From positions 746,001-810,000 of the forward strand of contig NC_092566.1 in NCBI RefSeq assembly GCF_037975245.1: 64,000 bases of DNA, read 5' to 3'. Source of the stretch: Apostichopus japonicus (lineage: Eukaryota > Echinodermata > Holothuroidea > Aspidochirotida > Stichopodidae). The stretch's first letter is position 1; each line of letters starts with the position of its first letter. The translations under genes and the position numbers were made by a program. Below the pieces are notes generated by a model. The model was given only the letters and a program-made list of their open reading frames with translations. It searched no databases and was not told the origin of the DNA. Positions 12,654-24,825 of the stretch are shown here, one piece after another.

Positions 12654-13811
12654 CACAGCCCGGTATATAATACCACTGCCATACCTATTTCGTTGTGAAT
12701 TCATAACGTTTAATATCATTCATCATCCCCTCCCCACCCCACCCCCCCCCATTTTTGTCTCATTCAGGTAAAGTATCTTATCCTTCAAAAGATTTGTTTT
12801 ACTTGCATTTTGTACATTTATAGCTTGTCCTGGCATGGAATGCTTTTTACTTGTTATTTTTAATTTGACTGCATCTGAGTATCTTCCATTTGATGGCGTA
12901 GACTGATCTTTATGTCCATCATTACTTATGTATCATTTCAATTTTATTATTTGTTTTATAATGATGGTAATCACTTTCTTGCAAATGGATGGTTCAAGAA
13001 GTTGCTTTCTTGGAGTTGACTAATAATTGTTAACTTTTATTGATGGATTGTTTTTTTTTTAAATTTCATTCATAATGTTATTAACACTTGAGGAAGTCCT
13101 AAGAATAGACATCATGTTTATTATGACATCTTTTATGGTATCACATTTTGCTGGAGGTTTTCTTTCTACATGGAATTGATTTGGTTTACAGTTTCCTGGA
13201 GGATTTGATAAGATTTTTTGGGAGTACCCCACCAGCATTCAAACCATTCATTAATTGTTTCAGTTCAGAGGTATTAAATGATACAACATTGATGTAAAAC
13301 CTATAAACTGTCATATCTGACCGCATTTTGACTTAAGAAATGATGCAGTAAATCTTGAAGGATTCGGTAGCAAGTCTGTTGAAATTGAGGGTGGAATGTG
13401 GGAAGTTCTGATGGTCAGTGAGGTGGAGGGGGAATGAGTGGGGGTGATGGGATAGAGGTCACAAGATGATCATAATATCAATATAAATAAAATATGTTTG
13501 ATATTGTAAAAGTTTGCATGTTGATGCCTAGGATAAAATATTTGAGGTTTCCTGACTTAGGCAATACAGGAGGATTTCTCATGCTTAGTTTATAAATGCT
13601 CGATGAAATGAAAAAATAAAACTCATTGTATTATTCATGTTTGACATTTGTTAGAATCCTATGTTGATTTTTTAATTTTTCTAGTAATATCCAATTATTT
13701 AATTATTAATAACATAAATATGGTTTATACGTTTACCTTTTTTTTTTACATTCTTTGTCACTAAGAGAATGATTTTTCAATTGTTTTCATATTCTCTCTA
13801 TATTTTGGCAG

Positions 13812-13921
13812 CTTTTCAAGGATGCCTGGCAGAGCTATTACCTGGAAGGATGTGGCAATGAGATGTATACAGAATTTCTATCAAAGTCATTCTTTGGCAT
13901 GACGTTTCCCGAGGTTGCTGT
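13812..13921 (+). CDS. KCNMA1: BK channel core exon C (RCK1)
   Basis: A 110-nt exon, entry phase 0 and exit phase 2. It reads [18 protein letters not shown] and then [17 protein letters not shown], matching the Slo1 segment around EMYTE. The glutamate of YTE corresponds to the residue numbered E535 in mammals, implicated in RCK1 calcium sensing. The acceptor is ttttggcag and the donor gtaaga at 13922. The last two bases GT are completed by the first base of the next exon. Confidence 0.95.
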
Positions 13922-14009
13922 GTAAGAATCTTATAAATACTCTATCATTTCTCCCTCTTCTTCTTCTCTTTTAATCACAAGCGTACTACTTTTTTTCATT
14001 CTATTTTAG

Positions 14010-14201
14010 ACCAAACGTAATATTTTGTCAGTGTTATGACAAATTACGTAGCATTATGGAATGCATAATGGATCCATCTGCTATTCTTTGGTGGTCTCTT
14101 GTCGACAAGTCTCATATAAACCCAGCCATAGTGATGACCTTTGACCATCCACAGCTTTCCTCTCTGTTTATATTTAATATCCAGTATGATGCTTCTGTGA
14201 A
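14010..14201 (+). CDS. candidate 64-codon cassette exon in RCK1
   Basis: A 192-nt open segment follows a strong pyrimidine-rich acceptor (ttctattttag) and ends at a strong donor (gtaaga at 14202). Entry and exit are both phase 2, exactly fitting between core exons C and D. It would add 64 residues after the FPEVAV segment, including PNVIFCQCYDKLRSIMEC and SHINPAIVMTFDHPQLSS. Vertebrate Slo1 runs directly from C to D with no insert, so inclusion would strongly alter RCK1. A 192-nt open frame with matched phases in AT-rich intron is uncommon, but it may be a pseudo-exon or a terminal relic of another sequence. Confidence 0.42.
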
Positions 14202-14351
14202 GTAAGACTTGCCTATTACCATACAGTGTATTAATAGAATCTCATTTCTTTTCTGTAGCTTTGGTTTACTTATGTTATGTCATGAATTGAACCAACATTC
14301 TTTGGCCCTTCATGGTTCACTGTTTTAACAAAAATCTTTACTTTTTACCAG

Positions 14352-14420
14352 GGTATGTTTCCAGAAACTGAAGTTACTAATGATTGCCATAGAAGCCAAC
14401 ATTGACACAACAGAGAGTGT
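14352..14420 (+). CDS. KCNMA1: BK channel core exon D (RCK1)
   Basis: A 69-nt exon, phase 2-2. Joined to exon C it reads VCFQKLKLLMIAIEANIDTT and ESV, aligning without gaps to the KLKLLMIAIEYK segment of Slo1. The acceptor is tttttaccag and the donor gtacgt at 14421. Its phase class makes the preceding 192-nt candidate optional. Confidence 0.93.
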
Positions 14421-16682
14421 GTACGTATACAACCTCATTTCGCCTACTCCATGCACTATTTATGTACAGCATTGCCTATGCATGTAGTGAATTCCCTACC
14501 CTATCAAATGCTGGTTACTATTAAACTGTAGGGTATGTCTAGCCTAATGTTACAAATGCCGGCTGGTTACTACGGTAGGGTATGTCTAGCCTTATGTTAC
14601 AAATGCCGGCTGGTTACTACAATAGGGTATGTCTAGCCTAATGTTACTCTATTTCACAGAACTGAAATATGTAATGATGGGGCCTAGTTATAGGTTATGT
14701 TTTTGGCCAAAAACAGGGGACTCAGGTGGTATTTGCTATAGGCAGGGAAGGTGGCAATGCATGCATTAATTTGTGAAAAAAAAGCCCTCATACCCTCCTA
14801 TGTGATGAACACGTTCCCCCCTCCCTCCCCACCCTAGCACTAGCTTAGATAACAGTTTACCTTACTTATGATAGTGTCCTTCAAATATTACTTTTTCCAT
14901 TGAATTTGTCACTTCTGTTATTTTAATAAAAATATATGAGAAATAATTTTGAATTGTAAAGGATCAGTTATTGTACTAGCACTTCAGGAGATGCAAGAAC
15001 AATAACTAAAGATATGCAAAAGGTTAGGTTGAAACAAGACTTGCTTCAGTGATTCTTCATCTGGTTATCCCATATCATTAAATACTGATTCCACAACTAT
15101 GCTCACTTTGATCTTTGCAATCTTGTTCATTGCGAATTTCAAGCTTCTGTTCATTAACTCTGCAAAGACCTGCATTTTTCGTCTGTTAGAATTATATTTC
15201 ACTGATGAATAGTTGTAGGATAAATCTCAAGTGAATTATAACTTATTCTGCTCTTTCCCTGTTGGTTTAGCCTGTGTAACTAAAACCCAGTCATTTCGAT
15301 CAGATTACTTATGTTTTATGAATATTCCGTCCCTCCAATTCCAATCATTTGCATGTTTGTCACAAAAAGGAAGAGTGTGTGAGCTAGAATCCCCTGGGCA
15401 GAATTCATGGGTGTATTAAAACCCTGTAATAAGCCAAAGAAAGGTAATTCTCTCATCAGTCATGCAATTACTGACCTGTTTAGTCTGTGGGGGGGGGGGT
15501 TAGTGGGGGGATTGCACTGGATCAAGGAAACAGAAAAACATAGTCAGTTGTGCATAACCTCTGTACAGACATTTTACTTATCTTTGTCACAAGTGATGAT
15601 AATTTTATAAACAAGCCAGGAAACTATGAAGTTGATCATCCGTCCACATGCGTTCATCTGTCTGTTTGACTTGAATTGAGGACTGGACTGCTTATTAGAG
15701 ATTGATAAATAATCAATAATGGAAAAATGAAAAACTAATAAACCCTTGGCACCCTCCCTTCTTCTCCGATGACCTCATTGATTTATGTATACTCCATTGA
15801 GAAGGACATGTGGCTGTGTTTAGTGTGTGAGGGCTTCCAAGGCTTGGAGATGTTTTTAATTTCCTTACTCATTTAAATCTTCTTTTGAATTTATTATTAT
15901 TATTACTCTGTATCTTCTGATATTCCTTCCCATTTTGATCTGTTTAATCTCTCAGTCACGATGAGATAATGATGTGACCATATCATGTTGTGTTACTGAT
16001 TGCCGTTAGAAATTTATTTAGACAGAACAAGTCAGAGAACGCTCAACTTTTACATTCTATAAACTATTACATCGATCTCTCTGGGCCTCCCTATCTCTTG
16101 CTCTAGTTGTTTCCATCAAAATGTTTTATGTTAGAATCAAATTTAAGAGGACATTCACCTTCATAGACTCAGGTGTCGTTAGAATAAAGGTTTCAGCATC
16201 GAGTTACTTTAATAGAAGGAGAACTGAACAGCTGAAAGTATGCTAAGAAAAATGAAACAATAGAAGCATTGTTATAATCAACTGGTGTAAAATATCTGCA
16301 TTCTTTACTGTTGTCAGTGAATTAATTGATTAATTTGACTTAATAGTGTAAGCAATTATCTCTAATTACTGATAGCAACTTTAGCTGGAAGAATTTAAGA
16401 TTCTTCTGGGAGTGAGATAACAAGTTGATGCGGAACAGTGAGTTTTAATTTGTAACTAAGAAACTTTACACTTTCTTGTTAAGTGATTGGATTGTACAAT
16501 GTTTACCAGATCTTGGAGTCACGTTACCTTACATTCTGCGGTATTTGTCTCTCATTTAGAGTATTATTTTGGTGGACTTGGTTGGATGGTCAGTTGTTGG
16601 GTCAATCAACATCTGTCTTGCACCAATAAATGTGAAGTCAATAATGGACCTCTATTTCTATCTTCTATTTCCTTCCAAACAG
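14421..16682 (+). other. intron between core exons D and E
   Basis: Contains about three tandem copies of a 47-bp unit (gggtatgtctagcc at 14531, 14578 and 14625) and a poly-G tract near 15489. No further gene or element is seen. Confidence 0.8.
14508..14650 (+). repeat. 47-bp repeat, about 3 copies
   Basis: The unit gggtatgtctagcctaatg followed by tacaaatgccggctggtta recurs three times, 47 bp apart, with few differences. Confidence 0.85.
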
Positions 16683-16769
16683 GATTGCAATCAACCCAGG
16701 GACACATCTGAAGGTCCAGGAGGGTACACTGGGGTTCTTCATTGCAGGGTCAGCTCATGAGGTCAAAAG
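16683..16769 (+). CDS. KCNMA1: BK channel core exon E (RCK1 end)
   Basis: An 87-nt exon, phase 2-2. It reads [19 protein letters not shown] and [10 protein letters not shown], matching the [19 protein letters not shown] segment of mammalian Slo1. The acceptor is tttccttccaaacag and the donor gtgaga at 16770. Confidence 0.96.
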
Positions 16770-17222
16770 GTGAGACAACATGGTACTTATATGTCATCAG
16801 TTTGACCACAGTGGCAGTACTGTTGTATACATTCCTTCAATTCCATACATTTATTAAATCATGTGATGTGATTTAAGTCCAGGATAACATTTTTCTCCTC
16901 TTAGTTCATAACATATTTGCCAGCTATAAGCTGTTTCACTAAACCAGTACTTAATGAAGGGTCAAGCAGTATGAGATAATTCATATTTATAATGTTACTG
17001 CGTACTGTGGTATTAACACTTTATTATACTGATTAGCTGTCATATTTTTATTTACCATAAGTCTTATTGCATTCTGCTGGCCTAAACCTGCTAACCAAGA
17101 TGTCTGGAACTATCCTAAAAGATGTTAGATCTAGGCCTATCATAAGCTTTATCTGTTAATAAAAGATTAAAGTCTATAGATTTGAATTGATTCCAACGGT
17201 CTTCGGGTGTAATTTATTTCAG
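16770..17222 (+). other. intron between core exons E and F
   Basis: A plain 453-bp AT-rich intron with gtgaga donor and ttatttcag acceptor. Nothing else recognised. Confidence 0.85.
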
Positions 17223-17299
17223 AGCCTATTTCTATTGCAAGTCTTGCCATGAAGATATCACAGACGTTGAGAAGATAAGGCAGTGTACATGTGAATCAG
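17223..17299 (+). CDS. KCNMA1: BK channel core exon F with CxxCH motif
   Basis: A 77-nt exon, entry phase 2 and exit phase 1. It reads AYFYCKSCHEDITDVEKIRQ and then CTCES. The CKSCH motif corresponds to the mammalian CKACH heme- and redox-sensing site at the RCK1-RCK2 linker; both cysteines and the histidine are kept. The acceptor is tttatttcag and the donor gtaaaa at 17300. In mammals the STREX insert enters close to this exon end, and here a row of candidate cassettes follows. Confidence 0.95.
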
Positions 17300-17872
17300 G
17301 TAAAAGGTTCCTCACAATAAAAATAATAATATTCACTATTCTGTTGTGTGCCAATGGAGTGAGCTATTGTATTCAAACTAGGCTGAATTTTCTGCGTAGG
17401 TACTAGCCTTGCTTTGCTGTGTGGAACGACCCACCAACAGTCCAAAAGTTGGTCATCGTCTTCTCAGGCTAAAGTATTCTACAAGATAAATCCTTTTCTC
17501 CAACATTCTCACTTCTTGGTTACATTTTCAGTCCCAGAAAGAAAGTGAAACTGCCTAGTAAACTCATAAAGATATTTGGATGAAGCTAAAATGAATTTAT
17601 ACTTTTCATACGTGGCTTATTTCATTACTTCTTTTCCTCAGTGAGTAGAAAATCTTAGCAAAACAAGATCCTGACAGCTCTAATGATAAGTAAACGTAAT
17701 ACCACTGGTTCCTGATTCTCTCTGAACATACTGTATGTTGCGGATACTCACCACACACTTGACAGCATTACCAGCTAATGTTATATGATAATACAGTAGA
17801 TTCTCTTCCAGCTATTGTTATTAAATTTTTAATCCATCTGTGGATATTATGAGAAGACAGAAACCTCTAAGT

Positions 17873-18021
17873 TAGTCCTTCTGAAGGTTTACATGAGCCC
17901 CTGTAAGATTCCTCCTGTACTATGGCAATCTATATTGTTTATGCATTAGTCCTTTTGAAGGTTTACATGAGCCCCCTGTAAGATTCCTCCTGTACTATGG
18001 CAATCTATATTGTTTATGCAG
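17873..18021 (+). repeat. two-copy 74-bp direct repeat
   Basis: tagtccttctgaaggtttac begins one copy at 17873 and a near-identical one starts at 17947. Copies include tcctcctgtactatggcaat and differ at few bases. Confidence 0.85.
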
Positions 18022-18579
18022 TCTAGTGTCACCATGGTCCTATTAATGTTGTGTCTTTGCTCTCAATCTGTTTACTGTCATGGGAGTTGGTTTTGCAGAA
18101 GTCAGAATATTACTTTACAAAGAAATCTCTGAAGTAGACCAGTTATAGAACTGTCTAATAGAAGAAAGATTATTCAATAGCTAGTACTCATTGTGGAGGA
18201 ATCATGAAGGATTGGGGGGATATAAGTGTAACCATGTAGTGCTTTGGGGTGGGGGAGGGATGGATTTATTGTGGAGAGAGTAGGGTACCAGGTTAAGTGC
18301 AGAGTACATCTTGCTGGGTACCCATTGATTTCCATTAGTGGTATTCATGAGGGGGGGGGGACGATGAGGGGTACAAATAAATCTAAGTACAGGGTACATC
18401 TGTTTAAGCATTCAAGGAGGAGATGAGAGGTTCCCAATGGTAAACACAGGGTGCCATCTAGTGAAGCTTTCCTGCTGGTAGAGAGGCGAGGGTACCAGTG
18501 ATATTTAGACTTCCGAAGAGAGGCGAGGGCGCCAGTGATATTTAGACTGATGTTATCACAAGTTTTTCTCCCATCACAG

Positions 18580-18654
18580 CTGACTTCATGCATCGTCGAA
18601 AGGGCTCCACCAGACGAAACTTAGATCTATTTAAAGGGAAGAAAAGAACTAAAA
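18580..18654 (+). CDS. KCNMA1: candidate cassette exon G in the RCK1-RCK2 linker
   Basis: A 75-nt, phase 1-1 segment after a strong acceptor (ttttctcccatcacag) and before gtaatg. It reads ADFMHRRKGSTRRNLDLF and KGKKRTK, a strongly basic peptide with an RRKGST motif that resembles a basophilic kinase site. It would insert directly after exon F at the STREX-like position. Skipping leaves the frame intact. The sequence is coding-like and much GC-richer than the intron. Exon status is inferred. Confidence 0.62.
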
Positions 18655-18924
18655 GTAATGGTTATTTTTCTTTCAAACCATTCTCTACCATGCCTGCTGC
18701 TACTGCTGTCGCATTAACCGTTTTGTTCTAGCAGATGTCCCTCCTTGATCCATGCAATACATGTTTTATTATTTGAAAGAAACACTACCCCTGACAGATA
18801 ACAACAAAGTCACTATCACTGCTTGGCTAGAACAGAAAAAGGGCCACAAAAGAACAAGAAGCTTAGTCCTTTGATAGAATGTTTTAAATTAGATGTTGCA
18901 TTGTTTTTCTATTTGTAACACTAG

Positions 18925-18987
18925 CTGAAGTAGACTATGCCAAACTCACAGCACCAAATGTCGCCCTTGCACAGCCTGCTGGCACTA
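18925..18987 (+). CDS. candidate cassette exon in the RCK1-RCK2 linker (weak donor)
   Basis: A 63-nt, phase 1-1 open segment with a fair acceptor (tttgtaacactag) and weak donor (gtgtct). It reads AEVDYAKLTAPNVALAQPAG followed by T, with balanced protein-like composition. It lies 270 bp after candidate exon G. The donor is the main doubt. Confidence 0.33.
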
Positions 18988-19095
18988 GTGTCTCTCTTTG
19001 TTGTGTGTGATCTTGTGTTTTTCCTCCCTCCACACCTAATTCAGACAGCTTTAAAAGTGTAGATAAACTAGAAATAAATTACTATTCTTCTGACA

Positions 19096-19420
19096 CAGGT
19101 AGTTTGGTCTAACTAACAAACAGAACATTCTGAGGTTAACTTCAAGAGGCTCTGCTTGCGATGGTGTAAACTCCTGACTAAAAACATGCCATTCATAGTT
19201 GGGTTTGTTTATACTAACAAAGAGAGGTTAAATGATCTTTGCTTGCCAATATTGTTAACTCCTGATTAAAAACATGCCAATCATAGTTGGGTTAGGTTTT
19301 GGTCTAACGAACAAACAGAACATTCAGAGGTTAAAATCCAGAGATCTCTGCTTGCTGATGTTTTAAACTCCTGACTAAAAACATACCAGTCATAGTTGGG
19401 TTTGGTTGAACATGAAAAAC
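19096..19420 (+). repeat. about three diverged copies of a ~100-bp unit
   Basis: Copies share ctaacaaacagaacattc, gaggttaa, and cctgactaaaaacatgcca followed by tcatagttgggtt, at about 19101, 19200 and 19290. They are diverged. Confidence 0.75.
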
Positions 19421-22400
19421 AATGTGTTGGTTACTGCTGTTGGTCACATTAGCACAATTAAATGACCAGATCTTGTTATGTAGTTCTGTCTAGACTATAT
19501 GCTAGGGAGAGTTTTTCATTTTTCTAAACTCATTTTCAAGCAGTGCAGTAAGTAGATTACTCAGAATATGGACAAGTAGACAGTGCTGAGTCACATAGTG
19601 CTTCAGCAAAACATTAAAGATTGGTGGACTTTTCTCTAACTTTTTAAGTGTTGGACCTCCAGGTTTAACTTGGTCGTAAAGATGTGTTCTGTTGGCAGCT
19701 CTACGGGAGTAAGAGGGGGGATGTTGGGGTGGGGGTGCTTTACTGGTCACACTATTGGTGGTTTAATCAATACAGGTCAATAACTGTTAAAAAAAATTGC
19801 TTCTATAAATGTGGGAGACACTGAACTGGCTCAGTTGAGGACAGAGACCAGACTTGGAACCTGCTAGTAGAATGGGACAGTAGAAGGGGGGCTAGTAGAA
19901 AGGGACAGTAGAAGGGGGGCTAGTAGAATGGGGAGAGGGTTAAACAGTTGATGCCAGGATCAAATGTATCAGCTCTTCTATCTTTAATGCAGTTACAGTT
20001 CCCATTTGTCTACTTAGAATAGCTAGTCTGTTTCATACTGTTGGCATAGGTGAAGAAGGCTTACTGTTAATGGTAGGGTGTGAGAGAGGGATAGGGCTGG
20101 GGAGGGGTAGGTGTAAGGGTTGTGACTGGTGTGAATCAAGGGAATTTAATTAGGCAATTATTACACTATAAAGTCATTTAAGTGCTAATGTAAATGCATG
20201 AGTGAAAACTTCCTTTATGATGTGCAGCTACTTCATACCATTAAAACTCAGGCCTATTATCTATTATTCTTCACAGAATACTCAAGGTACCATTTATGAT
20301 ACTGAGGGATCGCCTTACCCAGTGATATAAACTTGCATATGTAATGGTACCAATTGTGGGTAGGGGGGAGGGGGGGGTGAAAAGCACATTTGGGAAGCGA
20401 GGCCAGGATTTGGGAGGGGGTGGGGAGTACAATCCTTCTTAGGCAGGAGAAATGTAGATGGCAGTCTTCCATAAATCTGCCCTCCTTTGCACAATCCTTG
20501 CTCCCCTCCCCCACCCCCCTACCTTCACCTCCCCACACCTTAATCATGTCAGAGGTTATAGTGACTGAAAGAATTGTAAAAATTGTCATCTCAAAGTGAA
20601 CTTCTCTAGCCTGGCTTAGATAAAAGGCGATGGGACCTTAATAATTGTCAGAGGCTAGAGGTTTTAAGATAGAACATTTGTGTTGACTTGATTGAATCTG
20701 CACAGAGAAACAAGGCTTGGAAGCCATTAATGAGTGTTGTTAACTTTAGCAAAGGTGAAGAATATTCAACAAATTCCAGAAAACACATATATATATATAA
20801 CCATCATTTTATTTATGTAAATAGCTTTTTTGGTTCACCTTATGAGTTATCTGAAATATGATCGACAATATCTTTCATTGGCTAAAATAGTAGTCAAAGT
20901 TCTCAAGATTTCAACATAATTTTAATAATATAAACCTTGCTCTATATAAAAAATCATCCAAAAAAAAAAAAAAAGCAGGCATATATATCTCATTGGTGCA
21001 TATAATTATAATATCTCATCCAATTTAATATATCCATAATGTGGACATTTTTAATTGGACCTATTTCTCTGTTGCTATATTTTGAACGTGCAGATCAAAT
21101 TATGCAAAACTGGATAAGTTCATGCAAGCTGATGCAAATTATTTAAGAAAACTATCGATATATCCACTGCTTAACTTATAATATATTCATGAAAAATGCC
21201 CATAAATATGTTAATGAAGACTCATTTTTATTTATTCCCAAGAAAATCATGTAGTAATGAATAGTGTATAATAAGGCAAGGTTCACCAATGGGCTTAAAA
21301 ACAAAATAAACCACATACTAACCTTGTCACAATCTGCTGAGCTTAATAGCTTCTACCTCTGCTGTTAATGCTTAACTTTATTATTTTTCAGTCGAAGGAA
21401 CTTATTTTCTTTAAATCTATCTATTTTGGGGGTGTTTGTAAGAAAGGAAATATGCTAATGCAAAAGAGAGGTATTTACTACTTACAGTATTCCACAACTT
21501 TTGAAGTGATGTGGTATTATTTTTTGTGCATGGTTAAATGCAACAAAATGATTTTAAAAAATGCATGAAGTTTGGAAACAATTACTGATCATGCTCATAA
21601 GTAAAGTATTAATGAAATACTTATCATATAGTAAGTTGGCATAATTACAAACTAATATCCAATTATGGCCAAAAAAACATTAAAAACTTCAGTCATTATA
21701 AGTAATGGTAATTAATTGCATGGCTTTTTATTTACCCTTATGCTATCTTAGAGTTGACGTTGTAGAGAATTGACCTCTGACCTGTCATAGCTTACAATGA
21801 ACACCTCCTATTGAATGAAGTACAATGCTGTCAGTAGTATAATACAATCATTTATATTAAGAGTCTGGAAATACGAAATGAGGAATTTTCGTATTTCCTG
21901 TAATCTGCTATTTTGTAATTAATTATTACTGTACCATCTTTGAAACCCCTCTCTCTCTCTTTCTCTTATCGTTGGCTCAGATAAATAAATTGTAGATAAA
22001 GAAAAGGTTTTAATTAAGACAGGGTAAACTGGACCAAAGTATTTCAAAAAAAAAAAACAGTGTGTTTTACCAACCAGAAACTGAATTATAGATGTCAGGA
22101 GAATCTTAACAAATATAATAGCTATGTGTCCATTTGATGTTTTATTTCTGGATATTTTGCCCTGCGATTGTTTTCTGGTGCCCTTTCATACAGTGATGCA
22201 ACCTCTTTCTATATAATATCTTTATGAGATCTTATTCCACCCTGTTTTTCTAAGTTTCTTTTCCTTTCTTTTTTTCTCCCTATCTCTAAACATATTATTT
22301 TTCATTTCTCTCTTATGTTGCCCTCTTCCCTTCGTTTACCACCATCGTACTGTTTACTAATTCACCTGTTGTGTACTACAGTTGCCCCAACTAATTACAA

Positions 22401-22468
22401 AGTTACCCCCTCTGTTCGTTTAGCAGTCCCTGTCTCTTCGCTCTATCCCCCTTCTCCCATCTTTTCAG

Positions 22469-22531
22469 CCAACGGTAAGAAGAAACATTCGGACTTCTCC
22501 TACGAGGATTGCAAACATGATGGGTCTGAGG
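22469..22531 (+). CDS. KCNMA1: candidate cassette exon H in the RCK1-RCK2 linker
   Basis: A 63-nt, phase 1-1 exon with pyrimidine-rich acceptor (ctcccatcttttcag) and strong gtaagg donor. It reads ANGKKKHSDFSYEDCKHDGS followed by E. An upstream AG at 22381 (tgtgtactacag) opens the same reading frame and would add 87 nt (29 codons), as would an AG at 22426-22427 with a shorter extension, so nested acceptors may make longer forms. The short form is favoured because its acceptor is best and the extension is simply pyrimidine-rich. Confidence 0.66.
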
Positions 22532-23878
22532 GTAAGGTCCCGTAATACATGTGATTGTTTTCTTTATCTTTGTCAGACTTGATGAGTCATCTCATTGTCA
22601 TATATCTATCTGCTGCCCTAAAGTTACGCCATCTTGAATCCAGGTCATCCCTACAAATTCATCACAGACGTTTCTCCTCAATCTTGCTCTGATTATATCA
22701 TCTTTATACTCCCTCTATTTATACTCTCCATACTGTTTCAAAACAAACAAGCCAGTGATGTGAGTTTTGTTGGGAGGTGAGTGGTTAATTTATCAAATTT
22801 CAGAGCAATTTACTGATAAAATTTGATCAAGATCACATAGGTTCCACGAATGATGATTTCCCAAAAACTGAAGAGCAAACTTGTCTCATCCTCTTCCTTC
22901 ATACATCATCCTGTGACCCCCTCCCCTCCCCCACCCCAAGAACAAATAGGATACGGCTCTTCTTAAGTGATGAGTGATGTCCTTTGCCAAGTGATCAATT
23001 TGATCTTGATACAAATCAAAATCTCACAACATGTAGGGAGAGAGACTCCTCCCTCAGAATTGTTCATTGTTTACAAACAAAACGAGGAGAACTTTGAGGA
23101 TGTTCGCTGAACAACTTCATTCAAGATGGTCCACAATTCAGTGACTAGCAACACTTTGACCCTACAGTCAAAGGCAGGAGAGACAACATACAGATAACAA
23201 GGGATTAGCAAATATTAAACTCATTCCTTTTTGTACTAAGTCCCTACATATGAAGCACCTTATGAATTTTCAAGTCTGTCAATATTGCCTTGAAGAAAAT
23301 ATTCACATCACTAATGTTTTTATTGTTTTGAAGCATTTTGTCTGCATTTTCTTGGGCACTCATTTTTATGCAGTCCTCACAATCCTTCCCTGTCTATTCT
23401 ATCTGCAACTTTTGCCCTTTCTTGAAGCTCATGTTTTCCAGCACTTCACTTTAACTATTTTCCATGTTAGTATTTGCACCTTTTCATGACCAGACCTGAT
23501 AAAGTTCACATTTCAGATTTTTCTGTTTGCTGTGTCACAACCAGTGGCTTTATACATTGGTAGATTATGTAACTTTTTTGAACCTATTTGAAGTTAACAA
23601 TTGTTTCCCCAGAGTTCGCAGTTTCACTAAAAGTATTTTCTGTTGGGAAGCTTTTCCAGTTTTAAACCAGTTCAAGATTTGAGGTTTTTTAATGTTGTTG
23701 GAAGCTTGCTAAATGGTCCAAAATATAAAACTTTATATTTGGATCGGTTAACATTATTATTGTGAGTGTTTGCTTGGGATTTCTTTGGGAAAATATTAAA
23801 GCTTTTGGTCCATTTTTCGTATGGAGTATGGGTCTTTATATTTCTTGACAATGATATTTTCTTTATCCTTTGTTCTAG

Positions 23879-23899
23879 TCGGCCATGTTAAAAAGACAG
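23879..23899 (+). CDS. candidate 21-nt microexon in the RCK1-RCK2 linker
   Basis: A 21-nt, phase 1-1 segment reading VGHVKKT. It has a long pyrimidine-rich acceptor (ctttatcctttgttctag) and a cag-gtaaac donor. Microexons of this size are typical of neuronal channel genes, and the phase fits its neighbours G, H and J. Its small size makes chance hard to exclude. Confidence 0.45.
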
Positions 23900-24825
23900 G
23901 TAAACTTGATGTCCCCTCGATATTTCCCGTCCCCCACTCCTTCCCCTCCCCCACTCCCTACCCTTCCCCCATCAGTTGATTGAATTTGTTGTAGTGCCCC
24001 AATTCAGCCTTTGTGCATGTATTGTTGTCTTCCAGTAAATTCCTCTAAAATTTTCAGTTTTTTTTCTGGATGTTATGTATCCCTATACAAATTGACAAGG
24101 TCAAGTCAACTTCATATATTTGGGATACATGGGCAGTTTAAGCTCCTGTGTTGACTGGATCAATTTTGAAGAAAAAAACATTCAGAAAATTAATGTTGGA
24201 CACCAAGTTTTCTCTGCATAAGTGAAATTAAAAAAAATGAAATTTGACATATTTCATTTTCTTTTGAAAAATAGATTTTGTTCTATCCATCCCTTCAGTG
24301 TCATTTCTCCTTTGTTTTACTGTTTTGGTTATGCGAGCCACGTAACAGGTTGTCATAGAAACCTGACGGTATGTGTTCCCTTCTGCATGATTGGCTGGAC
24401 TATTTGCCAGTTCAGCGTTGTCGGTGATTTTTTTTTATCTAGTTCTTATGAATAGATATATTTGTTGTCACAATGAGTAAACATTGGTACTACAACTTGA
24501 GGGCGCTCTTCTGTTTGCAGGTTGGTTGTTTACTAATCAGACTTAATTCTGTGGGTTGGATGAAGGTGTTTACTAATAAACAAGGTTCTTTGGATAAAAC
24601 TCATCCCTTCTCCTCTGTAGCTTAGTTCAGCATTGACACCTTTACCTTAGTAAGGGTTTGATATTCTATATCATGTTAAGAAATCATTTGCCGGTAATAA
24701 AACAAATGAGGTGAAAGTGTGTGCTAAGTATGTGATATAGCTTCCAATAACATGGTAATCTCAACAGGTTCTGAAATGTTGAGATAGTGCAAATGAGTGT
24801 AGTGATCAGTTAGCCTCTGATTTGT

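Larger units (their letters stand above)
1587..13811 (+). other. 12-kb intron between core exons B and C
   Basis: The largest intron in the window. It holds two candidate phase 0-0 cassette exons (3605-3661, 4609-4650), an (AT)n run near 4075-4101, homopolymer C and G tracts (2777, 3461, 8025, 8410, 8557), the 43-45-bp array at 11.3 kb and the inverted-repeat element at 11833-12653. A two-copy repeat of about 24 bp lies near 2880-2925. From about 4.7 to 11.2 kb I see no recognisable gene or element, only AT-rich sequence. Confidence 0.8.

Noticed and set aside
13192-13223. Possible 32-nt exon before exon C
   Set aside because: Exit phase is wrong for exon C and the donor gtaccc is poor.
21392-21438. 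Acceptor and gtaaga donor pair in the linker intron
   Set aside because: The phase-1 reading required by exon F meets a stop, and its length is not a multiple of three.
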